Source of the DNA: Isoetes taiwanensis
Taxonomy: Eukaryota > Streptophyta > Lycopodiopsida > Isoetales > Isoetaceae
Length of the DNA stretch: 64,000 bases
Assembly (NCBI GenBank): GCA_021234155.1
Contig: JAJEKV010000027.1
Coordinates: forward strand, 5,454,623-5,518,622
Direction: 5' to 3'
Part shown: piece after piece, positions 31,542-41,728 of the stretch
How the letters are laid out: each line of letters opens with the position of its first letter
Position numbering within the stretch: the first letter of the stretch is position 1
The notes under the pieces: model-generated
Database searches by the model: none
Told to the model about the DNA's origin: nothing
Seen by the model: only the letters and a program-made list of their open reading frames with translations
Program-made: the position numbers and the translations under genes

Positions 31542-34286
31542 CGTAAAATATATTTAGTAAAGTTAGATGCGTTAACTAACAAGCATCATATCGGTTAAAG
31601 GGATGCTTGCATTTGCAAATAAACTCAGTAGGAATAGCAAGATCATTCCTCCAGCCATAGCCATGGATTTCATCTTCTTCTGCTGCTTGATTTAGGTCTA
31701 AGATTTGTGTTGTTTTCTAGGCCCTGGTATATGGTGCACTGTAGCATTTCCGGCCCCGCAGTCTTATCCTCCTGGGCTTATAAATTCATTGTAGCATTTT
31801 CAATCCCTCTGTGGCATTTTTTCGTGTAACCTTCAGAGCTGCACAATGAGCATATCCTTTTCTTTCTGGCCTGCAATTAGACGTCGACCTATCACGCATG
31901 AAACGCCGGGCAAAACATGCAACATATAAAATGAGTTAACATCGCTGTTGAGAGCATAAACTGCCGAAAGACCCACTATATATGGAAAAGAAAAGCAAAA
32001 GCATTTCTTTGCAATTGTTTCCCCGATCATGTCATTCCGACATGTGACTCTTGGAACCGTAGCACAAACAACAATGAAAATGAAAAGCCAGATATAGGTA
32101 GCCACAAGGAATCGTGGCTCCAGAATCTTACACGCCTGTTTGGGGAAGCCACAAACAAACCAGCCACAGAAACCTCCTCCGATAAGTAAAAGAATTTGGT
32201 TGTGCATGCAAAACACAGAAGATAGTTCCGCTGAGAAAAAACAAAACCAGGCTTCTACATGCGTCTAATCAGAACAGATAATACGGTGAAGAAATGGCAG
32301 CACTCCACCACCTGTAAGAAGAAGAAACGTAAGATGAAAAAATAGCTCTGCAGATCTTCTTCAGGACTTCAGCTGATGGAAGAGAGCGGTCTGTAGAAGA
32401 ATATTGAGACGGCGATCTGTAGCCCGTTTCCTGCTGAAGCCATTCCAGATACTAAATCCCACACTCTTATGCCTGGTTGCCCAGAGCAGGCCTCTCCCGT
32501 TAGCCAGTTTCAAGAGAACGACCTAGCATTTACAGCCAATAAGGGGTTTTTAGCAGTCATAGGCATATTAAGCATATACTGGCATATACCTATAATATGC
32601 CACAAACCCACATAAACAAGGGTTTGCCCCCTTAGGGGCAACCCAAAAATATGAAAGTTTATGACCATAAAAAGTCAAGTTAGACTGCTATGTGCGGTTC
32701 CACTGCAGACCATTATTAGTCCACAGACTGGAAGTTAAAAATTAATAGAGGCAATATCTTAATCAAATTTCATCCCAACTTTGGAATAGAGATTATACGT
32801 ACAGTTCTCTATAGGATAAAATTGGTTGGTTAGATGAGCTTGCATAATTTGAGGGCAATGTTTAAGCACAAACAACTGTGAATTTATAGTGTACTTATTC
32901 ATCAATTGAATCTACATCCACTCACACCTTTAAAATTATATTATTAAATGTAAGAAACCATGGTATTATTATAGGGATAAAATGGATAGGGATAGAGAGA
33001 GATATATGCTCTATACAATTGGTCTAGTTATGAACCATAAGTGGTCCATGCTTAATTATATTCGTATCTTCCAAATAATACGTTATTTTACTATGAAAAT
33101 TGAGAGTTATATTGCAAAGGAAGGCCCGCATTCATGAAAAATATAGTGTACATGAAAGATGATCTACATGTAACATTATCCTACTAAAACTCCAATACTT
33201 TGTAGCAGCAATAGATATACCAGTTTTATACTAGTAAGAAATGACTATGTTTCTCCGTCTTTTTTTGCAAGAAGGCTACACAACCTATATAGTGGACCTA
33301 TATATATGTCCCTTGTCATATTATTGAACCATTTGGAAGGTGTATTTGGAGAATTATAGCGTGTTCTCTACAAAGCTGAGAAAGACGCATCAAAGGTCAT
33401 GTGGTCTAATTATTGATTCTCATAGTTAAACTTCAAGATATTCACTTTCATTCATCAATAAACATCACTAGCTATGTAAATGCTCAGTCTTCAGCCTATA
33501 ATTTTGGAATTAACTCAAATTTTTAACCTCTAATGTGTTAATCCTATGGCTGTACATCATCTTTAAATCTACTTAATTGCATGGTTAAACCCTAATTACA
33601 CTATATGCAAGTTGATAGAGTAATTTTCTATGTAGATATAAGTAGAATGCATCATTCATTACCCTCATGATACTTATAGATGGTGATTTTGGAGGATTTT
33701 AACATATAATTTTGTCAAAAATTCTGTATAAGAAATTCTCTATTAAATTTAGAAGTCGATATAACTTATGAACAGTCCAAAAAAACATGGCATTGTACTT
33801 CATATAGTTAACAACTCATGGCCACAAGAATTAAGCCAAAACTTGTAATAATAAGAGAGAAATAATTCCTAAACCGTAAGAAGCATTTTTGAACAAAATG
33901 GGGTTTGACGACTTCCACGGATGTTAGATGATAGCAACCAAAGCTGAAAACATACAAATCAATGTGTCCTATCATAGGTAGGAAAGCACTTCCAATTTTA
34001 ACAAGGTTTAGGTCTGCTTATGGTAGGAAAACTCAAGAATGTTGTTCTGGACTGTTGCAGAAACTGCCAAATTCTCAAAAATTTGGACAATCACCACAGC
34101 GTATAGGTGAGTTCATTGGTCGTGAGATTCTCCAAGATCATTAAAAATCAAGTAAAGATTGATATGGCAGTGATATATTGTGAAATTGAAACTTCTATTC
34201 TCATATATAATGGTTTAAGTGGCAGTGGGTCAACTAGATCAATTCTGGTCCATGGAGCAGGAATGGTCCCTGGGACAACTCTAGTG
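31542..34286. other. Right part of the piggyBac-like element; one membrane-like frame, otherwise unassigned
   Basis: A 127-codon minus-strand frame (32216-31833) has two hydrophobic stretches (ATYIWLFIFIVVCATV; PYIVGLSAVYAL), but there is no homology I can name and it may be chance. 32500-34250 is AT-rich without coding signal. The last about 40 bp are the right TIR region. Confidence 0.4.
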
Positions 34287-35227
34287 TTAAGGAAGCATTG
34301 TCATGCCATATTATTCTTGTAAGTTGTGTAAACATTGGAGTGTTGTCATTTTTTGGGTGTAGTTGAAGAAGCGTGATGTATATGGACTTGAAGATGTATA
34401 AAAGTCCTTTTCAATGGTTAAATCATGGGGTGATGTGGCAAAATCTTATGGAAGTATAATGGTAGAGATTCTCTAAAGATTAATGGTCAAGATTTGTGGT
34501 GTAAGTTTTTTTTTGGGGGGGAGGGGGAGGGCGGGGACATCTCATTCTCTCTCTCTTCCACTCTTGGAGTTTTCTTCATGATCTATTGTAGAGTGCACCT
34601 TCTATGGAAGAAATAATAATAGAAGAGGAGGATGAACCTCCAGACTTGTGTTATCTCTCTTCTTCATCATCTATAATACATTCTCCTTCATCTGTGTTTT
34701 GTATTACATTGTCATGCTAGTAGAATGGGATGAAATCCATTGCATAAACTTTGCAGTTTGCTTGCCTGAGTTCTAATTGTGATCTTGCACACGAAAATCT
34801 ATTTACAGGCTTTGATCTTCTAATTTGTAACTAGAACTAGAAACAGATGAAACGAAAGTTCCAGCTTCAATGGCATGATGGATTTCAGAAGACAACATTG
34901 GTTTAGGATATTTTCTCGTGCCTGTAGGATGCCTGTTCTTGAAAATCATTGGTCCTACCTTGAATTTATAGTAGAAGCAAGGAGCTTCTAGTGGAAAGCC
35001 AAATCCTCGGTATTTTGCTAGCAAGGAGAAGTGCATAACAGATTCGGTCCCCATTTCTTATTTTCATTTGTATAAATACCTTTCATTGGGCACGAGGAGC
35101 AACAACTCCAAGAGTTTTACAGAATTGGTAAACCCACAAGACACTGGAATATAATATATTGAATAAGCGAATTTACATAAATTCGAAAGGAAATACGACA
35201 TTATGGTTCGAGCATATTAAAGTAATT
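34287..35227 (+). mobile_element. Copia-like LTR element, remainder (copy 2)
   Basis: The uninterrupted equivalent of 323-370 plus 2200-3261. It gives the empty site for the LINE at 371-2199 (…gtgtaaacattggagtg…). It carries a 30-bp variation near 35096 (aggagcaacaactccaagag) not in copy 1 and lacks about 150 bp found at 3075-3220. Confidence 0.6.
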
Positions 35228-36682
35228 ATCTGTCTAAGTTTTCGATGGGTTTTTGTTGTCTTCAAGAGCACAAGTGCTGTAACGTTGGGGTGCAGAAGCT
35301 GGCTGCAATTGTAAGTCCTAATTACAATGTCTTAGTTGCTGCTTCTAACTCAGCTAAGGCTGGAGTCCTCACTGCTTGGAAATCTTCCCTTAATGTTACT
35401 TTTACTCAAGTAGACAGATTTGGACGGTGGATAATAGTCAAATGGATGGATAAGGGATAAGAGTGGGGGATTGTGAATGTGTATGCACCTAATCAGCCAC
35501 GTCAGCGAGGCTCTCTGTGGGCCACTTTACGGACTAAGATTATGCGGCTCGGTCATAATGTAGCATGGCTACTAGTTGGTGATTTTAATATGGTTGAGTT
35601 TGAAGTGGATAGATGTGGTAGAGGTACACAAGTTATTCAGGGATTTGAACGTGAGTAGTGGAGGCAGCTTGTGCTGGACTATAGAATGGTAGAGATTGGC
35701 GGAGACCAGTCTTTTACGTGGTGTAATGGCTGGACTGGGACCAGGTAGAGCTTATGTCGGCACGATCGTGGGTATTATAATGTAATAGCTGGCTTACTGG
35801 GTAACTTGCAAAGGAAAAATATGTTGGATAGTTCCATATTTGATCACAATCCACAATGGCTTTTGGTTACAGCGCCAATGCATTATTTCAAGCTTAACAC
35901 TCGATATTTGTCAGAACCTGAGTTTGCTGATGGCTGCAAGCATGCCTGATCCTCTACTTTTCTCGTCTTCGAGGTATGTCTGGGGTTGTTGACACTTTGG
36001 CAGCAGTTAAATCCTTTGCTAAGCAGTGGGGACGTAGGAAGGCTCAGGCAACTAGAGGCCGGCTACTAGCTTTGTATATGGAGCTTCAAATGTGTCGTTC
36101 GCAAGCCCCTTCATCAGGTATTCGAGAGAAAGAGTTATTGGCAGAAATAAGAAGCATGCATTGAGTCTATACAAACAACTCAAGCTCGCATTAAGGCTGG
36201 TCTGGATTGGTTTAAATTGGGAGATAGGTGCTTTCACTTCTTCTTTGGGGCGGCAAGGAGAAGATGTGTGTCAAGCTCCATATCTTCGCTACTTCTACCT
36301 GATGGCTCTGAAATTTCTGATGCTGCACAGTGGAAGCAGTTTCTTTTTGATCATGTTTCTACTTTTTTCGCTGATTAGTCTCTGCCCTTCCAAGAGGACA
36401 TGCAAGAGGTAGTTTTATCTAAGATCCATCCTATTATTTCTCCACAGTAGCATGTTTAGTTAGAATCAAGTATTACTGTCGATGACTTGCATTTTACTGT
36501 AGATCTTTAAAAAAGATTAAGTGCCCAGGCTTGGATGGTTTTTCTGCAGAGTTTTCTCAAGCTTATTGGAATTGGCTTGCTAATGATGTCTTCAATGCTT
36601 TCTCTGAGTTTCGCCACTTCAGGAGCTTGGATAAGATCATCAACACTGGTGGCATTTCCCTTATTCCTAAGTGCAAAGAGCC
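35228..36682 (+). mobile_element. L1-type LINE copy B, 5' half (interrupted by CACTA)
   Basis: It is the same LINE insertion as copy A. Endonuclease frames: 35245-35460 (CCLQEHKCCN … DRFGRWIIVKWMDKG, then TAA) and 35473-35658 (VNVYAPNQPRQRGSLW, VGDFNMVEFEVDRCG, then TAG). The linker is at 35976-36412. The start of RT (LDGFSAEFSQAYWNWLAND, 36531-) is cut after 'aagagcc' at 36682 by the CACTA element and continues at 44543. The shared stops show it was already inactive. Confidence 0.9.
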
Positions 36683-36699
36683 TAACACAACAAGAGAAT

Positions 36700-37160
36700 G
36701 GACATTTAGCGACGTGGGCTTGCGACGTCTGTGCGACGTGACGTCGCAAATAACGTGACCATGCGACGTCAATGCGACGTCACGTCGCGAACCGCCTCAT
36801 CACGGCGTGTGGTCGACGTCGACAATCGTGGCGTGGCGGATCATCCGCGCCAGGTGGGCGCTTGCGCGCCGGTGGGCGGCAGTGTCACGCCAGTGGGCGC
36901 TGCGGACGTCGCGTCGCATCACGGCGTCTGATGCTTGGCCCATCTGTGACGCCAGGTGGGCTTGGGCGCCTGGTGGACGACAGGTGTCTCGCCAGGTGGA
37001 TGTTTACGACGTGACGTCGCATGCGACGTCGTATATGTGACGTATGTGACATATGTGTCGTATATGACACGTCAGTACGTATATGTGACGTATGTGACGT
37101 ATATGACACGTCAGTACGTATATGTGACGTATGTGACGTAGGTGGTCGCATGTGACGTAT
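36700..37160. repeat. Left subterminal repeat zone of the CACTA element
   Basis: Dense GACGTC/GCGACGT motifs (36710-36930). Then at 37008-37157 come tandem units built from 'gtgacgtatgtgacgtatat' and 'gacacgtcagtacgtatatg'. Subterminal repeats of this kind bind the element's TNP1-like protein. Many CpG sites survive, unlike the internal copy at 38816. Confidence 0.85.
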
Positions 37161-38815
37161 ATTTTTTATACACGAAGGTTAATGGTTTTTTAGGATTACA
37201 AATTCAATACATTGCGATTGATACACGTCCCAAAAAGACTCGGCGACCAACCCGCAACAGCCTTCATTTAAGCGTGTTGCTGCGCATGCATCATCATCAC
37301 ATAGATGTGCTACCGCTATAAATTGTTCATTATAAAACTGACGTTGTTCTGTGTCAAAATCTAGTTGTTCCAAGTTTACAATCCTTGAAGGTAACTTGAC
37401 AATAGGCTTGTTGTCAATCATTGTTCTTTGAGAGAGAAACGAGATAAAGCCTTAAAATTTGTGCAAGAATATAAGAAAAATCCCACACTTTTTACCTTTT
37501 GTCCGAAGCATTGCATTATAGTGTTTAATATGACTTGCGGTAAGCTTGTACCCCATAACATGGTTTCTTTGGATCTGATTCCTTATTTCATTGTTAAATA
37601 CAGTTCTGTCATCATAAGGATAATACCTTAAAAATCGAAAATAACTATAGAGATCGTCAATTTGGTTTTGAATTGGAAAAACAGACCTCTCTTCTGCTCC
37701 TACATGCCAAAATCAGATCCTTTGGTGCAGTTTTTTAACGCCATGCTCAGATTGTTTTCGCTTCATGACTCATGAACTTGTTCCGTTTGAGCGCCAAGAT
37801 TTTTATGGGTTGCTGCTGCATCGATTGTATGATCCGACAGTCACAACATACAGCAGCCAAAAATCATGCGCTTTTTTCGAGAAATCTCTTAACTGTCTTT
37901 TTTAATTTCTTCATTATGGCCATTCTGAGGTTGTCCTTTCAAATAACGTTTAATCATTCCCTATCTGCTTTAGATCATGCTAAAAAGTGGAGGCTGTTGC
38001 CTTCTTGGACAAGTTTGTTCATCGAAAATCAAGAGAATTGTGGAGTTGGTTGAACCAAAATATTTTAATTGGTCATCTAGCAAAATGCTTTGGGAAGAAA
38101 ATAAGTGTATTCTCTCGCAACATTCATTCTAGAACTTTCTACAACATTCAGAAAGACACCATCTTCGTTGTGCCCTTAAGCCCCAGCAAGCACGTGAACT
38201 TTTAGTGTGAGCATTTCTGATGGATTGAGCTTCATCCGGAATAATTCTCAGCTTGTAGCTGCGGCGAATGCATTCTTATCAAGTTCTGACCCTGCAAATA
38301 ATCTCCAGTGTGACGAAGATATTCGTAGTTTTCCTGATGGGGGTTGGCAAGGAGTATAGAAAATGATGCGCGTCATCTTTTCAGAGAGCTTGGATTCACG
38401 TTTGATACTGAGCCATGCGTGCCACAAAAGTTCAGCCTAGAGGATATTATGCTAGACACTCCACCAGATATTTCTGTGGTGGATCTAGTTGGCTCTCAAG
38501 ATAGTGTAGATTGGTTAGATAAGAAAGTCCTTGAGACTGGCATTTCATTTCGTGCTTGTGCAACCAAGTGGGCAGCTTGATTTGATAACTGATTCTGCGT
38601 TGGATTTTTTGTTTCAGCTCGTCATTCCAAAAATTCTAGGTTTAGGGCGATGGCGATTGGCGGATTCTAGGTTTAGGGCGATGGCGAATTCTGAAACATA
38701 GCGTTAATTCTGAAACATCCCCGGCAAAAGGGATTTATTGATTATTGACTGATTGATCTGTCCATATCAATGCGGCTTCATTAGGTCTTTCTGGAAGTAA
38801 TCTTATCTCTAGATG
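37161..38815. other. CACTA interior; possible captured coding fragments
   Basis: A reverse-strand 80-codon frame (37421-37179) and forward frames 37772-38053, 37987-38205 and 38344-38580 (SIENDARHLFRELGFTFDTE … ISVVDLVGSQDSVDWLDKK) look protein-like in composition, but none has a domain I can name. The last has no upstream exon boundary that joins it to the others. They could be captured gene pieces or chance. Confidence 0.35.
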
Positions 38816-38858
38816 TGAAAGAGAATGGTCATTTAGCGATGTGGGTTTGCGACGTCTG
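38816..38858 (+). repeat. Internal copy of the CACTA left terminus
   Basis: 'gagaatggtcatttagcgat' followed by 'gtgggtttgcgacgtctg' repeats 36694-36731 ('gagaatggacatttagcgac', 'gtgggcttgcgacgtctg'). Most differences are C-to-T. It marks the end of an older CACTA copy nested in, or merged with, this one. Confidence 0.75.
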
Positions 38859-39086
38859 AATTACCTCCTTCATCTAGACTCTTCAGATAAATGATTACAG
38901 AAAAGCATCATAACTACCAGAATGAAGATAAATGATTACAGAAAAGCAAAAAACTAGTGCGGGTTGGGGGTTAGATTTGGTTGCTTGTGATGATGGTTGT
39001 GTTTCAGTATCAAGGCATATGGATAGAGAGAATGCCCTTGTTCAACGGACTGCTCCCTAAAGCTATTTGACATGGATGGCATAATT

Positions 39087-39600
39087 AACTTGTAATGAAC
39101 TCAATTGGGGCAAGCAACTTCCTGGGGAGTTTAGGGTCCCAGCTCAAGGCCAACACCCCCCACTCCATGTCAAGACACCTGCAAGGTCCCACCAAATCGA
39201 CAAAAGGAGAGGGCCTCCCAAACGTAAACCCCGTGACTTGCCCGGATTCTAGAAGGGTTTTTGTTTTGGGGGCCGAAGTTTTGGTCTTCGCCACGCAGAC
39301 TTAGTCCCTAGGGCAACGCCGACGCTTCGAGTCCATTGGCATAGCCAAATCGCAGTTCCGGAGAGGGGAGGTCGCCCGTCCGTCCCCAGGGCCTTGGGGA
39401 GAGGAAATTCGGGGCAAGCAGCTTCCGGGAGGATTTTAGGGTCCGTGCTCTGGCGTCAACACCCCCACTCCACGTCAAGTCACGGCGCAAGGTCCCGCCC
39501 GAATCTGACAAGGAGAGGGCCTCCAAAACGTAAACCCTGTGGGTTGCCAGGTTCTAGAAGGGTTTGCGTTTTGGGGGCCGAGACTTGGTCTGTTGCACTT
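39087..39600. repeat. GC-rich imperfect direct repeats, about 200 bp, spaced 310 bp
   Basis: 39100-39290 and 39405-39590 share 'ggggcaagca.cttcc.ggg', 'caaggtcccrccc', 'gagagggcctcc.aaacgtaaaccc' and 'ttctagaagggttt…ttttgggggccga'. Identity is about 75-80% by eye. There is no protein frame common to both. The GC content resembles that of neither the flanking CACTA DNA nor the LINEs. Confidence 0.7.
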
Positions 39601-40376
39601 GGGACCTGGCCGAGAAGCTGCAGCCGAGATTACGGAGCAAGGGGAACTGACGGAGCGGAGTTTGGGCCTGTCCTCCTCCCGATGTGGCAAGTAGAAGTCG
39701 GGGGGCGCTTTTTGCAGTGGCAAGACATTCATAAATTCGCAATTAATGCATTGTACGAAAATAAATTCTGATTTTTTGCCAGCTGGATTCCTAGGCCATC
39801 TCCAGCACACAGACCAATTTTCGAAATTTTCGGAGAAGGTCTAGGTCAAAGGGTTAGCATTAGAATGGTCGGGGCAGCCCGTTGCAGGGCAACCGAGCTG
39901 GCACCCTTCCCCAAGTCAAACGAGGCCAGGACCTTGCAGGGATCCCTCACAAGAGGGGAGAGTCCGGACCCCAAGAGGCGGGATTCAAAAAAGTTCCCGA
40001 GGCAGCCCTTCCTGGCAGCGCTCCCCCGGGGGGCCGCACGCTAATGACCACCCTCCCGGAGCCCGATTCCCCTATCCGACCGTTGGATCCTCCGTTCAGG
40101 GGCCCCTCTTCGGGAAGGCCCAAAAGATTCCAGATCGGTCCAGGAGAACTTGTCAAACCGCGGGGCGTCCTGAGGTCAGCCTTGTAGAAACCGTAGTGTC
40201 TTGTCGTTCGAGCACTGGGGAGGCTCCGGAATGGCAAATCGACCCTGCCAAATCGTCCGAAATGGCGAAATTACCCTAGGGAGCAAGTTACAAGGTCGGT
40301 TTTGCAAAAGAAAGAAACACGGCCCTCCGTTTTTTTTTGCAAGGAGCGAATGCCCAAATTGAAGAGCCGTTATACA
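39601..40376. other. GC-rich CACTA interior, nothing recognised
   Basis: Continues the GC-rich block to about 40260. Short frames on both strands have no family features. Confidence 0.4.
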
Positions 40377-40480
40377 CTACAAGATGGAAGGAAGGAAGGA
40401 AGGAAGTATATTTTTACGTCGCACCACAAAGGCAGCGTCACGAAGGACATGCGACCACGAAGGACAAGATGGAACGGTGT
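40377..40480 (-). mobile_element. Retroposon 3' tail with (TTCC)n, reverse orientation
   Basis: Reversed, the sequence reads …'gctgcctttgtggtgcgacg'-taaaaatatac followed by ttccttccttcc. The same 'GCYTTGTGGYGYGACGTWAAAAT + simple repeat' end occurs reversed at 47036-47094, so this is a small family of simple-repeat-tailed retroposons. Confidence 0.6.
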
Positions 40481-40521
40481 GATATCCTTGGTGGGAGAAG
40501 AGAGTTTTTACATCATCATCA

Positions 40522-40824
40522 GATGACCAAGCATCATGGGGGCATGAGATATCTGACATATATTCCCTGGGCTACATTTACGAGATGCTCCTTCATTTTG
40601 TCCAGGCAATGCGGCTTATGGGGTTGTGTGTTGAGATAAACCCAACCGACCGATACTCTAGCACATTGGACATCATCCAACATATGAAGGTCCAAATGAT
40701 GATGGATAGAGAGCTGGTGCACATGGATCGCCCATCTATTGCTCGCGTCGTCGATGTGTTCAAAAACAGCAGGGGCTTTCTTATATATAGTTGTGAGAGA
40801 GAGACGACATATGAAGTGTGGTGA
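40522..40824 (+). pseudogene. Protein-kinase C-lobe fragment captured by the CACTA element
   Basis: One open frame reads WGHEISDIYSLGYIYEMLL, which matches kinase subdomain IX (D-x-Y/W-S-L-G-x-x-x-x-E-M). It then reads GLCVEINPTDRYSSTLDIIQ, which matches subdomain XI (C…P-x-x-R-x-S…). Between them subdomain X is nearly absent, and no ATP-binding or HRD/DFG motifs precede, so this is a piece of a kinase gene. About 45 further codons (DRPSIARVVDVFKNSRGFL) end at TGA 40822-40824. It lies 3.8 kb inside the CACTA left end, consistent with transduplication of a host gene. Confidence 0.7.
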
Positions 40825-41728
40825 TCCACTTGAGATGGCTAAGCTACTCTTGTTAAATGCTTGCAAGAAGTGATTAATATAATTTTGTCTTCCTATTTGA
40901 GGCTTGTTGCAACCAATAAATGTTTTTATTCAAAATTACTAATGAAAAAGTAATTTATTAATCAAAAAATTATTATTAATGGTAAATAAATTATTAATCA
41001 TAACTTGTAGATAAAGTGTCGCTTCTGAGACGTCAAACCCTAGGTTTTGTGTGCTACATCATCAAACCCTAGATTGTAAATGCCATGTGGCACAATCTAG
41101 GGTTTGATGATGTGGCACACGCAAGCTAGGGTTTGATGACATGGCACTTACTATGATGTGGCAATAGGAAGTCGCGACGTGACACAACCTAGGGTTTGAT
41201 GATGTGCCACACGCAACGTAGGCTTTCATGATGTGGCACTAAAAATGCCAATGGGATAATTTAGGGTTCGGTGTATGGCATGATACATGGCCTGATAATA
41301 TGGCAACCTAGAGTTCGATATGCACCCCATACATATATACGAGATACTTTTCTAATATAAATAAGAAGATAAGAATATAAATTTAGGTATTTATTCAAAG
41401 ACACTTGTTCAAAGCTTTTCTCTCGCTAATTCTCGTTATGTTCAAATTAATATATATAATTCTTAGCGGTTTTCCTCATTGTGGCCCTCTTTCTGCTGAT
41501 GCAATATTCATGGCGTTATGCGTCTCCCCCTCCGCCCCCGGTCAAGACGGTCAAGACTGCAGTAAGTCTGCCGGGGCTCATTAGTGGCACATTTCGAACC
41601 ATGAAAATACTATTTTTCATCTCTATGGTTTGTAAGTATCATTCTATTATTGCAACCAATATCATTCATGGTTATCAAATGTTTCTCTCACAATTTCTTT
41701 TGATCTAGGTGTGCTCTTTTTCTCGGCG
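40825..41728. other. CACTA interior with a 22-bp perfect foldback and repeated CTAGGGTTTGATGATG units
   Basis: 41056-41077 is the exact reverse complement of 41092-41113 (14-bp loop), built on acatcatcaaaccctaga. Further direct copies of 'ctagggtttgatgatgtggc' or close variants lie at about 41125, 41188 and 41218. 41240-41728 probably holds the promoter and leader of the TNP1-like gene that follows. Confidence 0.75.

Larger units (their letters stand above)
24423..34286. mobile_element. piggyBac-like DNA transposon, 9864 bp, TTAA target duplication
   Basis: Copy 1 has the uninterrupted site gtgcTTAAggaagc (about 319-332). Here TTAA occurs on both sides (24419-24422 and 34287-34290), and the insert starts CACTAGAGTTGTCCCA and ends with its exact reverse complement. 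These are 16-bp perfect TIRs, followed by imperfect continuation (GGACCA-type motifs). TTAA duplication with CAC/CCC-starting TIRs is the signature of the piggyBac superfamily. No DDE_Tnp_1_7 transposase frame is visible, so the element is non-autonomous. It holds a LINE fragment, a Helitron end and a decayed gene fragment. CACTA is excluded because its 3-bp target repeats would have to match, and here they would be TAA and TTA. Confidence 0.88.

Noticed and set aside
31833..32216. 127-codon reverse frame with hydrophobic stretches as a membrane protein gene
   Set aside because: No upstream or downstream coding context and no recognisable family. Kept only as a note inside the piggyBac-like interior.
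24423..34286. Reading the TIR 'CACTAG…' as a CACTA element
   Set aside because: CACTA elements make 3-bp target duplications. The flanking triplets here are TAA and TTA, which do not match, whereas TTAA matches on both sides and the empty site has a single TTAA.
41030..41240. Interstitial telomere repeats (CCCTAAA)
   Set aside because: The shared unit is a 20-bp non-telomeric phrase; perfect tandem CCCTAAA units are absent.
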